A DNA stretch of 64,000 nucleotides from Microcoleus sp. FACHB-672 (GCF_014695725.1 NZ_JACJOU010000033.1:248001-312000); one strand, 5' to 3'; counted from the first letter of the stretch, positions 1-9,733 are shown. Notes: generated by a model from the letters alone, not told the origin. Made by a program: numbers and translations.

Positions 1-2
1 CT

Positions 3-323
3 GAACTGGCTCAAGCACTGGAAGAACTTAAGGGGCAACTACTGGGCTTAAATAGTGATACGGAGATAAAAGAAATATTAAAGCAATGGGAGGAAAAAAA
101 AGGTCAAGCTTGGACTGAACAATTAAGAGCGGTGATGATTAAGCATAGAAATATCGGTCACGATTGGCACTTCAACGAACAGCAGAAGGAACTACTTGAA
201 CAGTATTACGAGGCTAATATGTTGCTGGTAGATTGTTTGAATAGTGATTGTGAGGTGTCCTGTGAGGTGCGGCAGAAAATAGAGGATACGTTGTTGTTAC
301 CCATCTGTGAAATCAAAGAATAA
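3..323 (+). CDS. C-terminal end of a NACHT-type NTPase (5' end outside window)
   Basis: The frame is open from the first bases of the window, so this is the last ~106 residues of a larger protein that starts upstream. The segment with IGHDWHFNEQQKELLEQYYEAN followed by LLVDCLNS and LLLPI closely resembles the conserved helical C-terminus of cyanobacterial NACHT (STAND) NTPases used in conflict or signalling systems. The P-loop NACHT core itself lies outside the window, so this is family recognition from the tail only. The gene ends in a Lys-Glu tail and the downstream region is AT-rich. Confidence 0.6.
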   Translation, partial: ELAQALEELKGQLLGLNSDTEIKEILKQWEEKKGQAWTEQLRAVMIKHRNIGHDWHFNEQQKELLEQYYEANMLLVDCLNSDCEVSCEVRQKIEDTLLLPICEIKE

Positions 324-462
324 AAACATAAAAATTTAATCGTATTATTATATCAATTAATGCCGCAATTGGTGCCGGCCACAAGCTAAAAATTTGTACT
401 GCTGTAAGATGTCAGTACCCCAACGCTTGAATTGGTAAAATTGAGAGATCTGTTTAAAATTA

Positions 463-645
463 TTAGCAGTGTTTAGCCTGTGCGCCCTCTCCTATCCAAA
501 TAACCGGCCAAATTAAAGAGCCGTCGCTTGAGGAGACTGATTTTTTTGGGTGCTGGTAGGATGCTCGCCCTAACGCGTTTGCCTCTGCGAGGGTGAACCC
601 TAAAAAAGTAAAAACTAAAAAGGCACGTAATAATTTATTTGTCAA
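463..645 (-). CDS. possible small secreted protein, unrecognised
   Basis: A 60-residue reading frame beginning at a TTG codon. The N-terminus looks like a signal peptide: Lys-Arg, then a hydrophobic stretch LVFTFLGFTL, then an A-N-A cleavage-like site. No ribosome binding site is evident and I recognise no family. It could be a chance frame in the spacer between the NACHT gene and the RTX/Calx-beta gene. Confidence 0.2.
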   Translation of the reverse strand: MTNKLLRAFLVFTFLGFTLAEANALGRASYQHPKKSVSSSDGSLIWPVIWIGEGAQAKHC

Positions 646-795
646 TATTGCTTTGCTTATTCTATGATTTATTAATCAGGGTAACGCTTAATTTTATAGT
701 TAATTAATACCCTTGCGTGAAGGCTTAGCAGTCAGAGCAAGAGGCATCTACAGGGTAATTTTCAGCGAACCAATTGTAGATAGGAGCGTTAAACG

Positions 796-3216
796 ATGGC
801 TTTATTCTTAGGCGATGATACAAATGACACGTTAATTGGCAGCGTTGGAAATGATCTTTTCATCGGTGCCCTCGGAAATGACAGTTTAATCGGGGGATTA
901 GGCAATGATATTGTCTTTGGCGAAGAGGAAAATGACGTTTTATTGGGCGGCGGTGGCAATGACGTTTTATTGGGCGGCAGCGGCAATGACAGTTTAGATG
1001 GAGACGACGGCAACGATACCCTCTATGGGGGTGAGGGAAATAATACTTTAACCGGCGGTGCCGGTGTTGATGTCTTTGCCCTCGGTTTTTCTGGGGATTT
1101 GGGACAAGATATTATTACCGACTTTGAGTTTGGTGTAGACAGAATTGGCTTGCCGGCTGAAATCGATCTTGCTCAAGTAAGGACACAAATTCTTCCCGTC
1201 AGTTCAAATTCAGGCATCGTTTTAATTACCTTTTTGCAACAAACCAACAGTCGTCCTCTCATTTTGGCACAGTTAGATTATCAGGGCGATCCTCCAGACT
1301 TGTCTAATCTGAGCGATTTATTAGTGCCGGTGAACCCGATTAGCAGTGCTTTAGAATTTAGCACCCCCACATTTGCGTTTAATGAAAATGGGGTGCCGGT
1401 GGCAGCGGTAACTGTGAATAGAGTTGGTAGCACGAGCGGAGAAGTCAGCGCAACGATTAACCTAAGCGATGGAACCGGCACAGCTTTTCAAGATTACATC
1501 AACACCCCTATTCAGGTAAATTTTGCTGAGGGAGAAACGACGCAAACCGTCTCCATTCCTATCCTAGATGATACCGCCATTGAAAACACTGAAACCATAA
1601 ATTTGAGCTTAATAAACCCCACCGGAGGAGCAACAATTGGGGCGCAAAATACTGCAACTGTCAACATTTTTGATGATGATGTTGCCTTGCAGTTTAGTGA
1701 TGCCTCCTTTAGCGTTAATGAGGATGGCACACCTGTCGCTCAAGTCACGATAACTCGCACCGGCATTCTGGATCGAGAAGTCGGTGCCACCCTGACGCTT
1801 ACAAATGGCACTGCCACCGCCGCCGAAGATTATGAAAACCCGCCAATCCAGCTAAACTTTGCTTCAGGGGAAGCAAATAAAACCGTAACAATTCCCATTG
1901 TTGATGATGCCTTAGTGGAAGGATCAGAAACCATTAATTTAGCCTTAGAAAACCTCACGGGCGGGGCAACGATTGGAGCGCAAAGTACGACAAATCTGAC
2001 AATTTTAGACAATGATGTTGCTTTACAGTTTAGCGCCCCCATTTTTAGGGTGAATGAAGACGGCACACCGATTCAAGAGATTGGAATCATTCGCACCGGC
2101 ATTCTCGATACAGAAGTGACTGCTACCATTACTCTGACTGAAGGTACAGCAACGTCCCCAGAGGATTTCAACAATAGTCCCATAGAACTTATCTTTGCCC
2201 CTGGGGAAACACGTAAAACTTTAGCAGTTCCCATTGCTGATGATAACTTAGTTGAAGGTTCTGAGACGATTAATTTAACCTTAAGCAATCCCCAGCAAAA
2301 CGCACTGATTGGCAATAATAATGTTGCCGTCCTCGAAATAGTTGATAATGACACCGCACCGCCGGCACCCTCACCATCACCCTCACCGTCAGCACCAGGC
2401 ACCTTAGAGTTTAGTGAAGCGAGTTTTTTAGTCAATGAAAATGGGATTCCGATAACAGCCGTCACGGTGACTCGCAGCGGCGGTAGCAGTGGAGAAGTTA
2501 GCGCGACAATTTCATTAACAAATGGCACGGCAATTGCCTCTCAGGATTACACGGATACCCCAATAACCGTTAACTTTGCCGAAGGAGAACTGTCTAAAAC
2601 GGTTAATATTCCTATCAGTGATGACACTTTAATTGAAGTTCCAGAAACGGTGAATCTCAGCTTAGTTAATCCTACCAACGGTGCTATCCTAGGAGCGCAG
2701 AATACCGCAACTCTCACGATTGCGCGAAGTGATGTGCCGGCATTGCTAGACTTCGAGGCTGTGGGAAATTTAGAAACCGTTGGAGATGCGTATGCAGCAC
2801 AAGGTGTTTCTTTCTCTTCTAATGCTTTAGGAATTATTGATAGCGATGCCTTAGATGCCTTGGGAAGAAATGATGAATTTGGCGGTAACTTTGGGACGCC
2901 GCCGAGTGGAATTACTGCTTTAACTTATGGTGAAGGTTCTGAGATTTTAATGGATGTCAGCGGTGGTTTTGACAGCCAACTTTCGTTTTTCTACGCTTCG
3001 CCTTTCCGCGATCACACTGTAACTATTTATTCGGGTGCCAGTGGCACCGGCAATATTTTGGCTTCGGTTCCTTTATCTCGAACTCCTGCCGGTGAATTGC
3101 CTGATGCTTACAGCACATTTAATGAAATAACGATTCCATTTTCAGGAATTGCCAGATCCGTAACCTTTGGGGATGTGGCTAACAAAATTGTGATTGATAG
3201 CATCGAACTTGGTTAA
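796..3216 (+). CDS. RTX / Calx-beta repeat surface or secreted protein
   Basis: 806 residues. Residues about 5-92 are RTX calcium-binding nonapeptides of the GGxGNDxL type, followed by a short domain to about 180. Four Calx-beta domains follow at about 183-292, 293-402, 403-512 and 529-640, each with FxVNExG, DY...I.F..GE..K and DD..E..ETINL signatures. A Pro-Ser linker precedes the fourth. The last ~150 residues (from LDFEAVGNL) form a beta-rich domain of a type found in cyanobacterial extracellular proteins. There is no classical signal peptide, so type I export is likely. The start is supported by TAGGAG 10 bases upstream. Calx-beta and RTX units bind calcium, suggesting adhesion or a cell-envelope role; the exact function is unknown. 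Confidence 0.85.
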   Translation: MALFLGDDTNDTLIGSVGNDLFIGALGNDSLIGGLGNDIVFGEEENDVLLGGGGNDVLLGGSGNDSLDGDDGNDTLYGGEGNNTLTGGAGVDVFALGFSGDLGQDIITDFEFGVDRIGLPAEIDLAQVRTQILPVSSNSGIVLITFLQQTNSRPLILAQLDYQGDPPDLSNLSDLLVPVNPISSALEFSTPTFAFNENGVPVAAVTVNRVGSTSGEVSATINLSDGTGTAFQDYINTPIQVNFAEGETTQTVSIPILDDTAIENTETINLSLINPTGGATIGAQNTATVNIFDDDVALQFSDASFSVNEDGTPVAQVTITRTGILDREVGATLTLTNGTATAAEDYENPPIQLNFASGEANKTVTIPIVDDALVEGSETINLALENLTGGATIGAQSTTNLTILDNDVALQFSAPIFRVNEDGTPIQEIGIIRTGILDTEVTATITLTEGTATSPEDFNNSPIELIFAPGETRKTLAVPIADDNLVEGSETINLTLSNPQQNALIGNNNVAVLEIVDNDTAPPAPSPSPSPSAPGTLEFSEASFLVNENGIPITAVTVTRSGGSSGEVSATISLTNGTAIASQDYTDTPITVNFAEGELSKTVNIPISDDTLIEVPETVNLSLVNPTNGAILGAQNTATLTIARSDVPALLDFEAVGNLETVGDAYAAQGVSFSSNALGIIDSDALDALGRNDEFGGNFGTPPSGITALTYGEGSEILMDVSGGFDSQLSFFYASPFRDHTVTIYSGASGTGNILASVPLSRTPAGELPDAYSTFNEITIPFSGIARSVTFGDVANKIVIDSIELG

Positions 3217-3261
3217 AAACACACAGCAAATGACCCCTCCCTTGTTCAAGGGTTGAAGTAA

Positions 3262-3648
3262 TTATCTTCTCCCTCCTGAACGGGGGATAATTACATCTGT
3301 GGGGTCAACGCCGGGAAAAATACTACGATTTTGAGGTGAAAGCGGTGATAAGCCTTCGTTGCCTGTAAACTCAGCGCCGGCAGCACCACCTGCCAATGGA
3401 TCGCTCAAACCATTGAGTGAATCCATTAAGAAGGTATTTCTAAACCCCCGCTGATCAAAACCTCTTCTTTCTTCTTCAGAGAAAGTCGGTTTCACTCGCC
3501 GGGGTGCCGGCTGAGTTGACGGGTTCGCCGGCACCGCTTGAGTCAAGTGATTATTTACCTGAAATTGCTGTTTCGTCTCTAATTCGCCAGCATAAACAGC
3601 TAAAGAAGGTAAAAAATAAAAGGATAAGAAAAGCAAAAAAAATCGCAT
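3262..3648 (-). CDS. small secreted protein, unrecognised, next to porin
   Basis: 128 residues with a clear signal peptide (MRFFLLFLSFYFLPSLAVYA) and a low-complexity Pro/Gly-rich mature part without recognisable domains. It lies 12 bases downstream of the porin gene on the same strand, so the two are almost certainly co-transcribed. This suggests an envelope role linked to the porin, but no function can be assigned. Confidence 0.6.
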   Translation of the reverse strand: MRFFLLFLSFYFLPSLAVYAGELETKQQFQVNNHLTQAVPANPSTQPAPRRVKPTFSEEERRGFDQRGFRNTFLMDSLNGLSDPLAGGAAGAEFTGNEGLSPLSPQNRSIFPGVDPTDVIIPRSGGRR

Positions 3649-3660
3649 AAAATCTAGCTC

Positions 3661-5460
3661 CTAAAACCGAAAAGTTGTGCGAATCGTTCCGATAAAAATA
3701 TCACTGTTATCTGAATCATGCTCTGGATTCGTGATCAGAAAGAACCCGGGACTGATAGAGACATTATCAGTAATTCGGAAACGATAAAAAGCTTCAAAAT
3801 GCAGCGAAGTATCCTCATCTTTCCCTAAAATCAGACCGTTGCCATTCACTAATTTAGGTGGCTGACCGAATAAAAATGCTAGTAAATCTCCTTCTCTACC
3901 AAACGGATCGGATAAGCCAACAGAAAATAGATATGTGGAAGTCGTTGCAGACGCAGATGATTGATTGGAGTTTGTGAAAATTAATCCCCCCCAAGTCCCG
4001 AAAGTAATTCTAGGATTCACACGCCATTGTAGAGTGCCGCTGACTGCATGAATCTGAGCCGGCTCATCCATAAAGCCATTGGTGTCGGCAATAAAGCTGC
4101 CGGTGAAGGTATCTAACCGGCCATCGCTATTGTAAGCATTCACATAAGCCAAGCCGGTGAGAACATTGGCAGCCGGCTTGAGTAACAACTGCACACCCAA
4201 AGCACTGCGATCCGCTCCAAATACGCCCCCACCCGGATCAGAACGATTGCTATCTCCCGTACCATAGGCAACTTGCAACCGCACAGGATCAGCCACTAAC
4301 CAGTCAAACCCAACACCGGCATCTAAATTGCCAATTTTAAACACCGGACTGGCTTCAGTAAAGCGTGAAATCGCGCCCCTGCCGGCATCAAAATAAGGCG
4401 AGTTAGCCGTTAAAACACTGCTTAAACTAAATCCCACCGGCCTGATCGTGAAAACAACCCGATCATTGAGCGCAGCAAACCGATATTCCAGTTTATCTAA
4501 TTTAATTTGATTATCTAAATCAGCTTGGTAAGATAGCAACGTCATATCGCTATTAAAAATCTCAGGGTTAGCAAATCCCCGATCATCAAAATTCCCCGTT
4601 GCTAATTCCAGCCGCAGCCGATCTTTGCCGGTGAAAGATGTGACGATGCCTAAGCGCGTTAGATGAGTGAGCACCGTGTCGCCGTCTCCTTTGCCTGGAG
4701 GATCGCCGCCGGCAGCGCCCGATAGGGCAAAAATCACTTCGCCGCCAAAAACTGCTGTGGGAGAAAATTGTTGCACTTCTAATTGAGCAGTTCGATTTTC
4801 CAGCACATCAACTCGACCCCGCAAGCCGGCTAATTCAGCAGCGAATTCTGCTTGCAGTTTTTGTAAAACTGCTAAATCTTCCTGGGTAACGTAGTCTTCC
4901 CTAGATTCGGCTGCAATCAATTCATTGATACGCTCTAAGCAGGCGTTTAAACCGGCAGCAAATTCATATCGCGTGATGGCTCGATTGCCCCGAAACGTCC
5001 CATCTGGATAGCCGGCAATACAACCGTAGCGCTCGATTAAGTTTTGTAGTGCCCCAAACGCCCAGTCACTCGGCTGCACATCCTGCAATTGCGATACGGA
5101 AGTTACCTGATCCATCGCGCTGTCAGGCGAAACGATATCAGACTGCTCAGTTTCAATCTGACTCAGCCGGTTATCTAGGGACGGTTCAGCACTTGCTTGG
5201 CTATCTGGATCACGATTCAGCAGCCTAGTCAGCTTACCCTTATGGGTTGGTGGCAATAACCCGGAGTTCGGGTTATCTGAGAGAATGTTCGGCTGTAAAG
5301 ACTGTGCCGGCATTACTCCATCAAAACTGCCCTCCACAGGCCGATCGCCCTCCACAGTTTTTAGCCCTTCAGATGAACTTGTCGTTGCAGACAACTGGGA
5401 GGTTGCTGCTGCCGGTGCTGCGAACAGTAATACTGCCAAACCGGGAAAGATGTACTTCAT
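3661..5460 (-). CDS. SLH-domain OprB-type porin (iron-uptake porin family)
   Basis: 599 residues. A signal peptide (MKYIFPGLAVLLFAAPAAA) is followed by a variable linker. An SLH domain at about 118-178 (VQPSDWAFGALQNLIERYG, AGYPDGTFRGNRAITRYEFAAGLN) anchors the protein to peptidoglycan. A coiled coil spans about 180-225. The rest, from about 230 to the end, is an OprB-like beta barrel ending in aromatic Phe, as outer-membrane proteins do. This layout is that of the major cyanobacterial outer-membrane porins (SomA/SomB-like), which pass inorganic ions including iron. It is the first gene of a two-gene unit with the small secreted protein downstream. Confidence 0.9.
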   Translation of the reverse strand: MKYIFPGLAVLLFAAPAAATSQLSATTSSSEGLKTVEGDRPVEGSFDGVMPAQSLQPNILSDNPNSGLLPPTHKGKLTRLLNRDPDSQASAEPSLDNRLSQIETEQSDIVSPDSAMDQVTSVSQLQDVQPSDWAFGALQNLIERYGCIAGYPDGTFRGNRAITRYEFAAGLNACLERINELIAAESREDYVTQEDLAVLQKLQAEFAAELAGLRGRVDVLENRTAQLEVQQFSPTAVFGGEVIFALSGAAGGDPPGKGDGDTVLTHLTRLGIVTSFTGKDRLRLELATGNFDDRGFANPEIFNSDMTLLSYQADLDNQIKLDKLEYRFAALNDRVVFTIRPVGFSLSSVLTANSPYFDAGRGAISRFTEASPVFKIGNLDAGVGFDWLVADPVRLQVAYGTGDSNRSDPGGGVFGADRSALGVQLLLKPAANVLTGLAYVNAYNSDGRLDTFTGSFIADTNGFMDEPAQIHAVSGTLQWRVNPRITFGTWGGLIFTNSNQSSASATTSTYLFSVGLSDPFGREGDLLAFLFGQPPKLVNGNGLILGKDEDTSLHFEAFYRFRITDNVSISPGFFLITNPEHDSDNSDIFIGTIRTTFRF

Positions 5461-5591
5461 GCTGATGATCGCTCCTCACACCTAGATACCAGAAACACAG
5501 GTTAATGTTTCGCTCCTCTAAGGCACACTACCTGATTCACTGACAAATCTAGGAGATTTTCTATCACCGAAGTTCTGGTAATTCTCTAAAT

Positions 5592-6563
5592 TTAGTCGCA
5601 GGCGTCACCTAGCAATAGACTGCCACATCCCCCAGAAGGTTCATCTCTCAGCAGCGATCGCACATCAAACGTGAATGCTTCGTAAATATTTTCAATCACA
5701 TCCGCTTTTTCCCGATTCCCCCTCCCAGTTTGTAGCAATTGAGGATCGACCGGCGGCTGCTTCAAGGCGAGCTGGAGTCCCGCCACTTCCGCTTGCTTGA
5801 CAAAATGTATCGTCTGCATCCCACAGCTATTGTTGGCGCTTAAACTTGGATCGATACAGTAGATGTTGTCCTGTGCTCTTCCCCGTCCGTGAATGCCGAT
5901 TAACTCACCTTGTGCGTTAAACACAGGGCCGCCGCTCATGCCTCGGCGTGTTTGGTTATTATAAAGCAAGCTATAGCCACCATCCGGCGAGGGTGGAGCG
6001 ACAATTTCACTTAAGTTGCCGGCGGAGAACTCCCGCACCCGGCGAGCGCTCTCATCTTCAGGATTTGGCCAACCGGAGATGAACACCGGCTCTCCTTCCG
6101 CTAACTGGTTGGATTTTCCAACGACGGCAACGGGATACTTGAGATCGCTCTCAAATTTAATAATTGCCAGATCGAAACCTTTGATGGTTTCGCCTAACTG
6201 TTCGTCCTCGGTGCCGAAGGGAAGAATATTCTCGTGACTTTTGACATCATCAACAAAGTGAACTTCCCCGTCACTGGTTCGCACCCCGTAAACCACATCT
6301 CGCGTCCGCACAACATGAAGCGCCGTTAAAACGTAATAAGTCTGATTGCTGCGGGCTACGATCACCCCTGAGCCTGGGTTCCATTCCTGTCTGGCTTCAA
6401 TATCTCCCTTTTGCAGACCTTGGGCGATCACGACCGTGGTTTGGGAAGCAACGTCATCGACCTGTTCTTTTGTCAATACTTGAGCGGCCATCAGTGGAAT
6501 CGTGATTGCCACTGCGGCAGATGCCCCAACCAGACAGGAGGATAACCGGCCAAAGAAAATCAT
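5592..6563 (-). CDS. secreted trypsin-like serine protease
   Basis: 323 residues with an N-terminal hydrophobic export signal (LVGASAAVAITIPLMAAQ). The chymotrypsin-fold triad is visible: His in TALHVV (about 84), Asp in FDLAIIKF (about 133), Ser in RRGMSGGPVF (about 211). The protein resembles the catalytic part of HtrA/Deg proteases but has no PDZ domain. A ~60-residue C-terminal extension ends in a Cys-containing tail. It is likely periplasmic and involved in protein quality control or processing. Confidence 0.85.
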   Translation of the reverse strand: MIFFGRLSSCLVGASAAVAITIPLMAAQVLTKEQVDDVASQTTVVIAQGLQKGDIEARQEWNPGSGVIVARSNQTYYVLTALHVVRTRDVVYGVRTSDGEVHFVDDVKSHENILPFGTEDEQLGETIKGFDLAIIKFESDLKYPVAVVGKSNQLAEGEPVFISGWPNPEDESARRVREFSAGNLSEIVAPPSPDGGYSLLYNNQTRRGMSGGPVFNAQGELIGIHGRGRAQDNIYCIDPSLSANNSCGMQTIHFVKQAEVAGLQLALKQPPVDPQLLQTGRGNREKADVIENIYEAFTFDVRSLLRDEPSGGCGSLLLGDACD

Positions 6564-6564
6564 T

Positions 6565-6777
6565 TTAATAATTATGTTGTACTGAAAATGACGAATTTTC
6601 TATATCAATGAAAGCTTGGAGTTGGAGATATCGCAGCCGGCATCTCTTCAAAGCTTGCCGCTCAAAAACGTCCGCAATTTGCTGTGCTTCCTGTTGAAGG
6701 CTCTCTGCCGGCATCTTCGCTAAACTTGGCCATAAACTCCCCGGCATCCGCTTGATGGCCAAGCGACTTTCTCTCAC
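6565..6777 (-). CDS. doubtful small ORF upstream of the protease gene
   Basis: 70 residues, Gln/Arg-rich and partly helical (ESLQQEAQQIADVFERQALK). It ends 1 base before the protease start codon, a spacing compatible with a leader gene. I recognise no family, and no strong ribosome binding site was found. It may be a gene remnant or a chance frame. Confidence 0.25.
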   Translation of the reverse strand: MRESRLAIKRMPGSLWPSLAKMPAESLQQEAQQIADVFERQALKRCRLRYLQLQAFIDIENSSFSVQHNY

Positions 6778-6926
6778 TAGACGCGCTGAAAGGGCCAGTC
6801 AAAGTCACGCAATAAAAGCAATTAACTTATTGTTAGCAATCGGTTATTTTCTTTGTTTTCGTGACTGAGAACAAATGACCCATGAACCCTAGCCCTTATC
6901 TTCGCAACAATGAATGGTTTGGCGAC

Positions 6927-7451
6927 TTAAAAAAGTTGGTTAACCAACTTGCTCAAATCTACATAATTTTGACCGCCAGACTGCTGAATTGGGGTGCCGG
7001 TGCCACTCGCACTGAATAATTTTTCTAAGACGGTATTAGGATTGTTTTCTCGCTTGAGGGTAAACAGTACGTTATTGCCATTGCAACCGGCTCTTGTGTT
7101 GTTGACCGAGCAGATAACGGGCAAACCATTGACTCTTCCTGCCGTCAGATACAAGCCGTTCAGAGTGCCGCTATTTTGAGCGATGGCGCTGTTTAGCCGG
7201 CTCGTCACCTCGGCGCAGCGCTTTGCTGGCGGGAACCCTGCCTCGCTAAACTCTTCGGTTGTCCAAACGATCATGGGATCTGAGACGGTGCCATTTTTTC
7301 TAACAGCTACTGTCACATAATAGTCATCTTGCCGGCATTCAAACGCTTGTAAATTGGTTGACTGGGCAGAAGCCGGTTGAACGCTTAGCATGGGAACTTG
7401 AGCGGCAACTAAGCCGGCGAATGCTAAACGAAAAACTGATTTGATACTCAT
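6927..7451 (-). CDS. COP23-domain secreted protein
   Basis: 174 residues with a signal peptide ending near QPASAQS. The mature part has the COP23 pattern (circadian oscillating protein of 23 kDa): FECRQDDYYVTVA, IVWTTEEFSEAGFPPAKRC, TSRLN, NGLPVICSVNNTRAGCNGNNVLFTL. Four Cys residues probably form disulfides. COP23 proteins are cyanobacterial envelope proteins without a known biochemical activity. Confidence 0.85.
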   Translation of the reverse strand: MSIKSVFRLAFAGLVAAQVPMLSVQPASAQSTNLQAFECRQDDYYVTVAVRKNGTVSDPMIVWTTEEFSEAGFPPAKRCAEVTSRLNSAIAQNSGTLNGLYLTAGRVNGLPVICSVNNTRAGCNGNNVLFTLKRENNPNTVLEKLFSASGTGTPIQQSGGQNYVDLSKLVNQLF

Positions 7452-7872
7452 GATGCTAAATCTCCGTAATAAAAAAACTTGATGGCACTTAACAACCTAA
7501 AAATTATCCTAAGTTTCACAGCTCAACTGGGGAGCCACGATAGAAGCTCTGTTTAAGCATTCTGAAAACGCATCGGCAATTTAGGGGTTGAACTTTGCAG
7601 AGCGCAGGCACAACCCGCGTAAGCCAAGTTTAACTGAATCAGACCGTAAAACTGCTTACAGTTAAAAGCTTTAAGCTTTTTTGATAAAAAGCCCGACTTT
7701 TGTTAATTTTGTATGAGCTGTAGGGCTGATCTCAGTTGCTGAGCGACCCAGATATTTTGCAAGACGGAAGATACAGGCGTCAAGTTTCACCTAGCTGTAG
7801 TTTCTTGTCAAGCTAAGCTGACTTATGCTCTCGCGTCCCAGATGTGTTCTAAGTTCACTTTAGGAGAGTTTC
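7452..7872. other. 421-bp intergenic region, divergent promoters
   Basis: The spacer separates the divergent COP23 and cyclotransferase-like genes and must hold both promoters. A short inverted repeat, AAAAGCTT/AAGCTTTT, lies at about 7664-7680 and is followed by T-rich DNA. I see no coding frame that looks real. Confidence 0.5.
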
Positions 7873-8310
7873 TTGAGTCTGTTGAAGGTATTTGTTTACG
7901 GAACGCTCAAACCTGGGCAATGTAACTATCAACGCTACTGTGCCGGCAAGGTTGTAGCCGCTCAACCTGCAACTGTGTTTGGCCGGCTATTCGCCCTGCC
8001 GGTAGGATACCCGGCGATGACTGCGGGGGACGCTCTTATCAGCGGTGTGTTGCTTTCATTTAGCGATCCAACTGTTTTGCATGACCTGGATCGGCTAGAA
8101 GATTACGATCCTCACCGGCTGCCGGTACAAAATGAATATAACCGAGTGCAAATTGAGGTCTTTGACTTATCCGGTCAAAAGTTAGACCTTGCTTGGGTTT
8201 ACTTAATGACACCCGAACAGGTTGAGCGCAGAGCAGGCGTGCCGGTGGCATCTGGCTGCTGGGTTGCCGGTGAATTCCCCGAAAATAAATGTGAGAACAC
8301 GGATTTTTAA
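7873..8310 (+). CDS. gamma-glutamylcyclotransferase (GGCT/AIG2)-like protein
   Basis: 145 residues. The N-terminal substrate-loop motif VFVYGTLKPGQCN and the segment DRLEDYDP, which carries the likely catalytic Glu (about 74), define the GGCT/AIG2-like fold. Family members cyclise gamma-glutamyl amines to 5-oxoproline; the substrate here cannot be read from sequence. The start is a TTG codon 6 bases after a good TAGGAG ribosome binding site, better than any ATG in the frame. Confidence 0.8.
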   Translation: MSLLKVFVYGTLKPGQCNYQRYCAGKVVAAQPATVFGRLFALPVGYPAMTAGDALISGVLLSFSDPTVLHDLDRLEDYDPHRLPVQNEYNRVQIEVFDLSGQKLDLAWVYLMTPEQVERRAGVPVASGCWVAGEFPENKCENTDF

Positions 8311-8357
8311 GCTCATCGCAAATCCGCAATCTCACATCTAAAGTATATTAAGTCTTT

Positions 8358-8927
8358 TTATTCGACTATTAATGCGCGAGTGATGACCGATTTTTCTGGA
8401 GTGGCCACCGGCGCTTTGGGAATTTCTACAACCGGGTTGTTAAGAGCAATCATCAAGCTGTCGTCAGACTCAAGGGTTTGAGGGGATTGCGCCATTTGGG
8501 GTGCAAAAGACTGCTGAGACGGGAGCATCCCCGACACGGCAGCGATGAACATAGCCGCCAGTGCCGCACCACCCCACAAGATGGCTCGCTTTGGCCGGCG
8601 ATCAAGACGGGCAAAAACTTGCTCTACCGTTTCTTCAACACTTTGCTGTGCTGCCGGCACCGGCATTTTATGCAATCCTTGGCGCAGACTTAACAGCCGG
8701 CTGTACAACTGCTGTACCCTCGGATCATTGGCCAGCCATTCTTCAACTTGCCGGCGTTCTGCGGCTGTCACCTCGCCATCGAGGTAAGCACTCAATAATT
8801 CAAAACGGTCACGTTTTAGCGTATTCACGGCACCCATCAACTCAGCGTGATTAGCAAGTTTCCCATCTAGCAACTCCCCTTGGGGTTGCTTTCTAGAATC
8901 ATCATTGAACTCAAAGTTAGGGGTCAT
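8358..8927 (-). CDS. membrane anti-sigma factor
   Basis: 189 residues. The N-terminal cytoplasmic region at about 40-75 (FELLSAYLDGEVTAAERRQVEEWL) is the anti-sigma domain found in cyanobacterial and actinobacterial anti-ECF factors, here without a canonical zinc HxxxCxxC motif. A single membrane segment lies at about 116-134 (AILWGGAALAAMFIAAVSG), followed by an exported tail. It lies 146 bases downstream of an ECF sigma gene on the same strand, and the pair is read as sigma/anti-sigma. Confidence 0.8.
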   Translation of the reverse strand: MTPNFEFNDDSRKQPQGELLDGKLANHAELMGAVNTLKRDRFELLSAYLDGEVTAAERRQVEEWLANDPRVQQLYSRLLSLRQGLHKMPVPAAQQSVEETVEQVFARLDRRPKRAILWGGAALAAMFIAAVSGMLPSQQSFAPQMAQSPQTLESDDSLMIALNNPVVEIPKAPVATPEKSVITRALIVE

Positions 8928-9073
8928 TTTAACACCACCACCAACTCAAATTGGGGCAAAAACCCGGAGGAACGAACACAAGTTAATTTACTACCGATCA
9001 TAGTGAAGCCATTTGCTATCTGGGGCCATCTATCAAAGGAACGATTAAACTAGGCGCTTAAGACCTAACCTTC

Positions 9074-9733
9074 CTACTTACCATCCAGATAGTTTTGTAA
9101 TTGTAATTGCAGACGCTGACGCGCTCTAGCGATTCGTGACTTTACGGTTCCCAAGGATACGCCAGTAATTTCGGCGATTTCCTCGTAAGCCATTCCTTCA
9201 ATCTCTCTGAGAACTATTGTAGTACGAAAAACTTCTGGCAAGTCAGCAATTGCTTCTCGCAGCTGATCGTAAAATTCTCTAGTTGTGAGATTTTCTTCAG
9301 GTCCGGGGCTGTCGGCTGCAATTTCCCAATCCATCTCGCCGTCCTCTAGCAGCCGGGGGGCATCTAGAGAGAGTGGATCGCGCACCCGTTTGCGCTTGCG
9401 TAATTCGTCATAAAACAAGTTTGTCGCAATACGACTTAACCATCCCCGGAACTTAACCGGATCGTTTAAGCGCTTAACATTACGATATACCCGAATCCAG
9501 ACTTCTTGAGCCAAATCTGCCCGATCTTGCCAATCTGGAGCCAAGTGGTATAGAACTCTTTCGACATGAGACTGATGACGGCGCAGCAGTTCAGCAAACG
9601 CAGCTCTGTCAGGGTGTAGTCCATCCTGACACCGCAGCACTAAGTCGTAGTTAGAAAGTTTCTCAGGTGGAACTGGCACTTGAAGAACCGTTGGCTCACC
9701 CGTTGACCAAGATAAAGGAATAGAGTGACTCAT
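9074..9733 (-). CDS. sigG: ECF RNA polymerase sigma factor (SigG-like)
   Basis: 219 residues with sigma region 2 at about 55-120 (DRADLAQEVWIRVYRNVKRL, FRGWLSRIATNLFYDELRKRKR) and region 4 at about 160-212 (LPEVFRTTIVLREIEGMAYEEIAEITGVSLGTVKSRIARARQR shortened here to its helix-turn-helix core). Regions 1 and 3 are absent, as is typical of the ECF group. The gene is followed by a membrane anti-sigma factor, matching the cyanobacterial SigG arrangement that answers envelope stress. The symbol is by similarity. Confidence 0.85.
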   Translation of the reverse strand: MSHSIPLSWSTGEPTVLQVPVPPEKLSNYDLVLRCQDGLHPDRAAFAELLRRHQSHVERVLYHLAPDWQDRADLAQEVWIRVYRNVKRLNDPVKFRGWLSRIATNLFYDELRKRKRVRDPLSLDAPRLLEDGEMDWEIAADSPGPEENLTTREFYDQLREAIADLPEVFRTTIVLREIEGMAYEEIAEITGVSLGTVKSRIARARQRLQLQLQNYLDGK

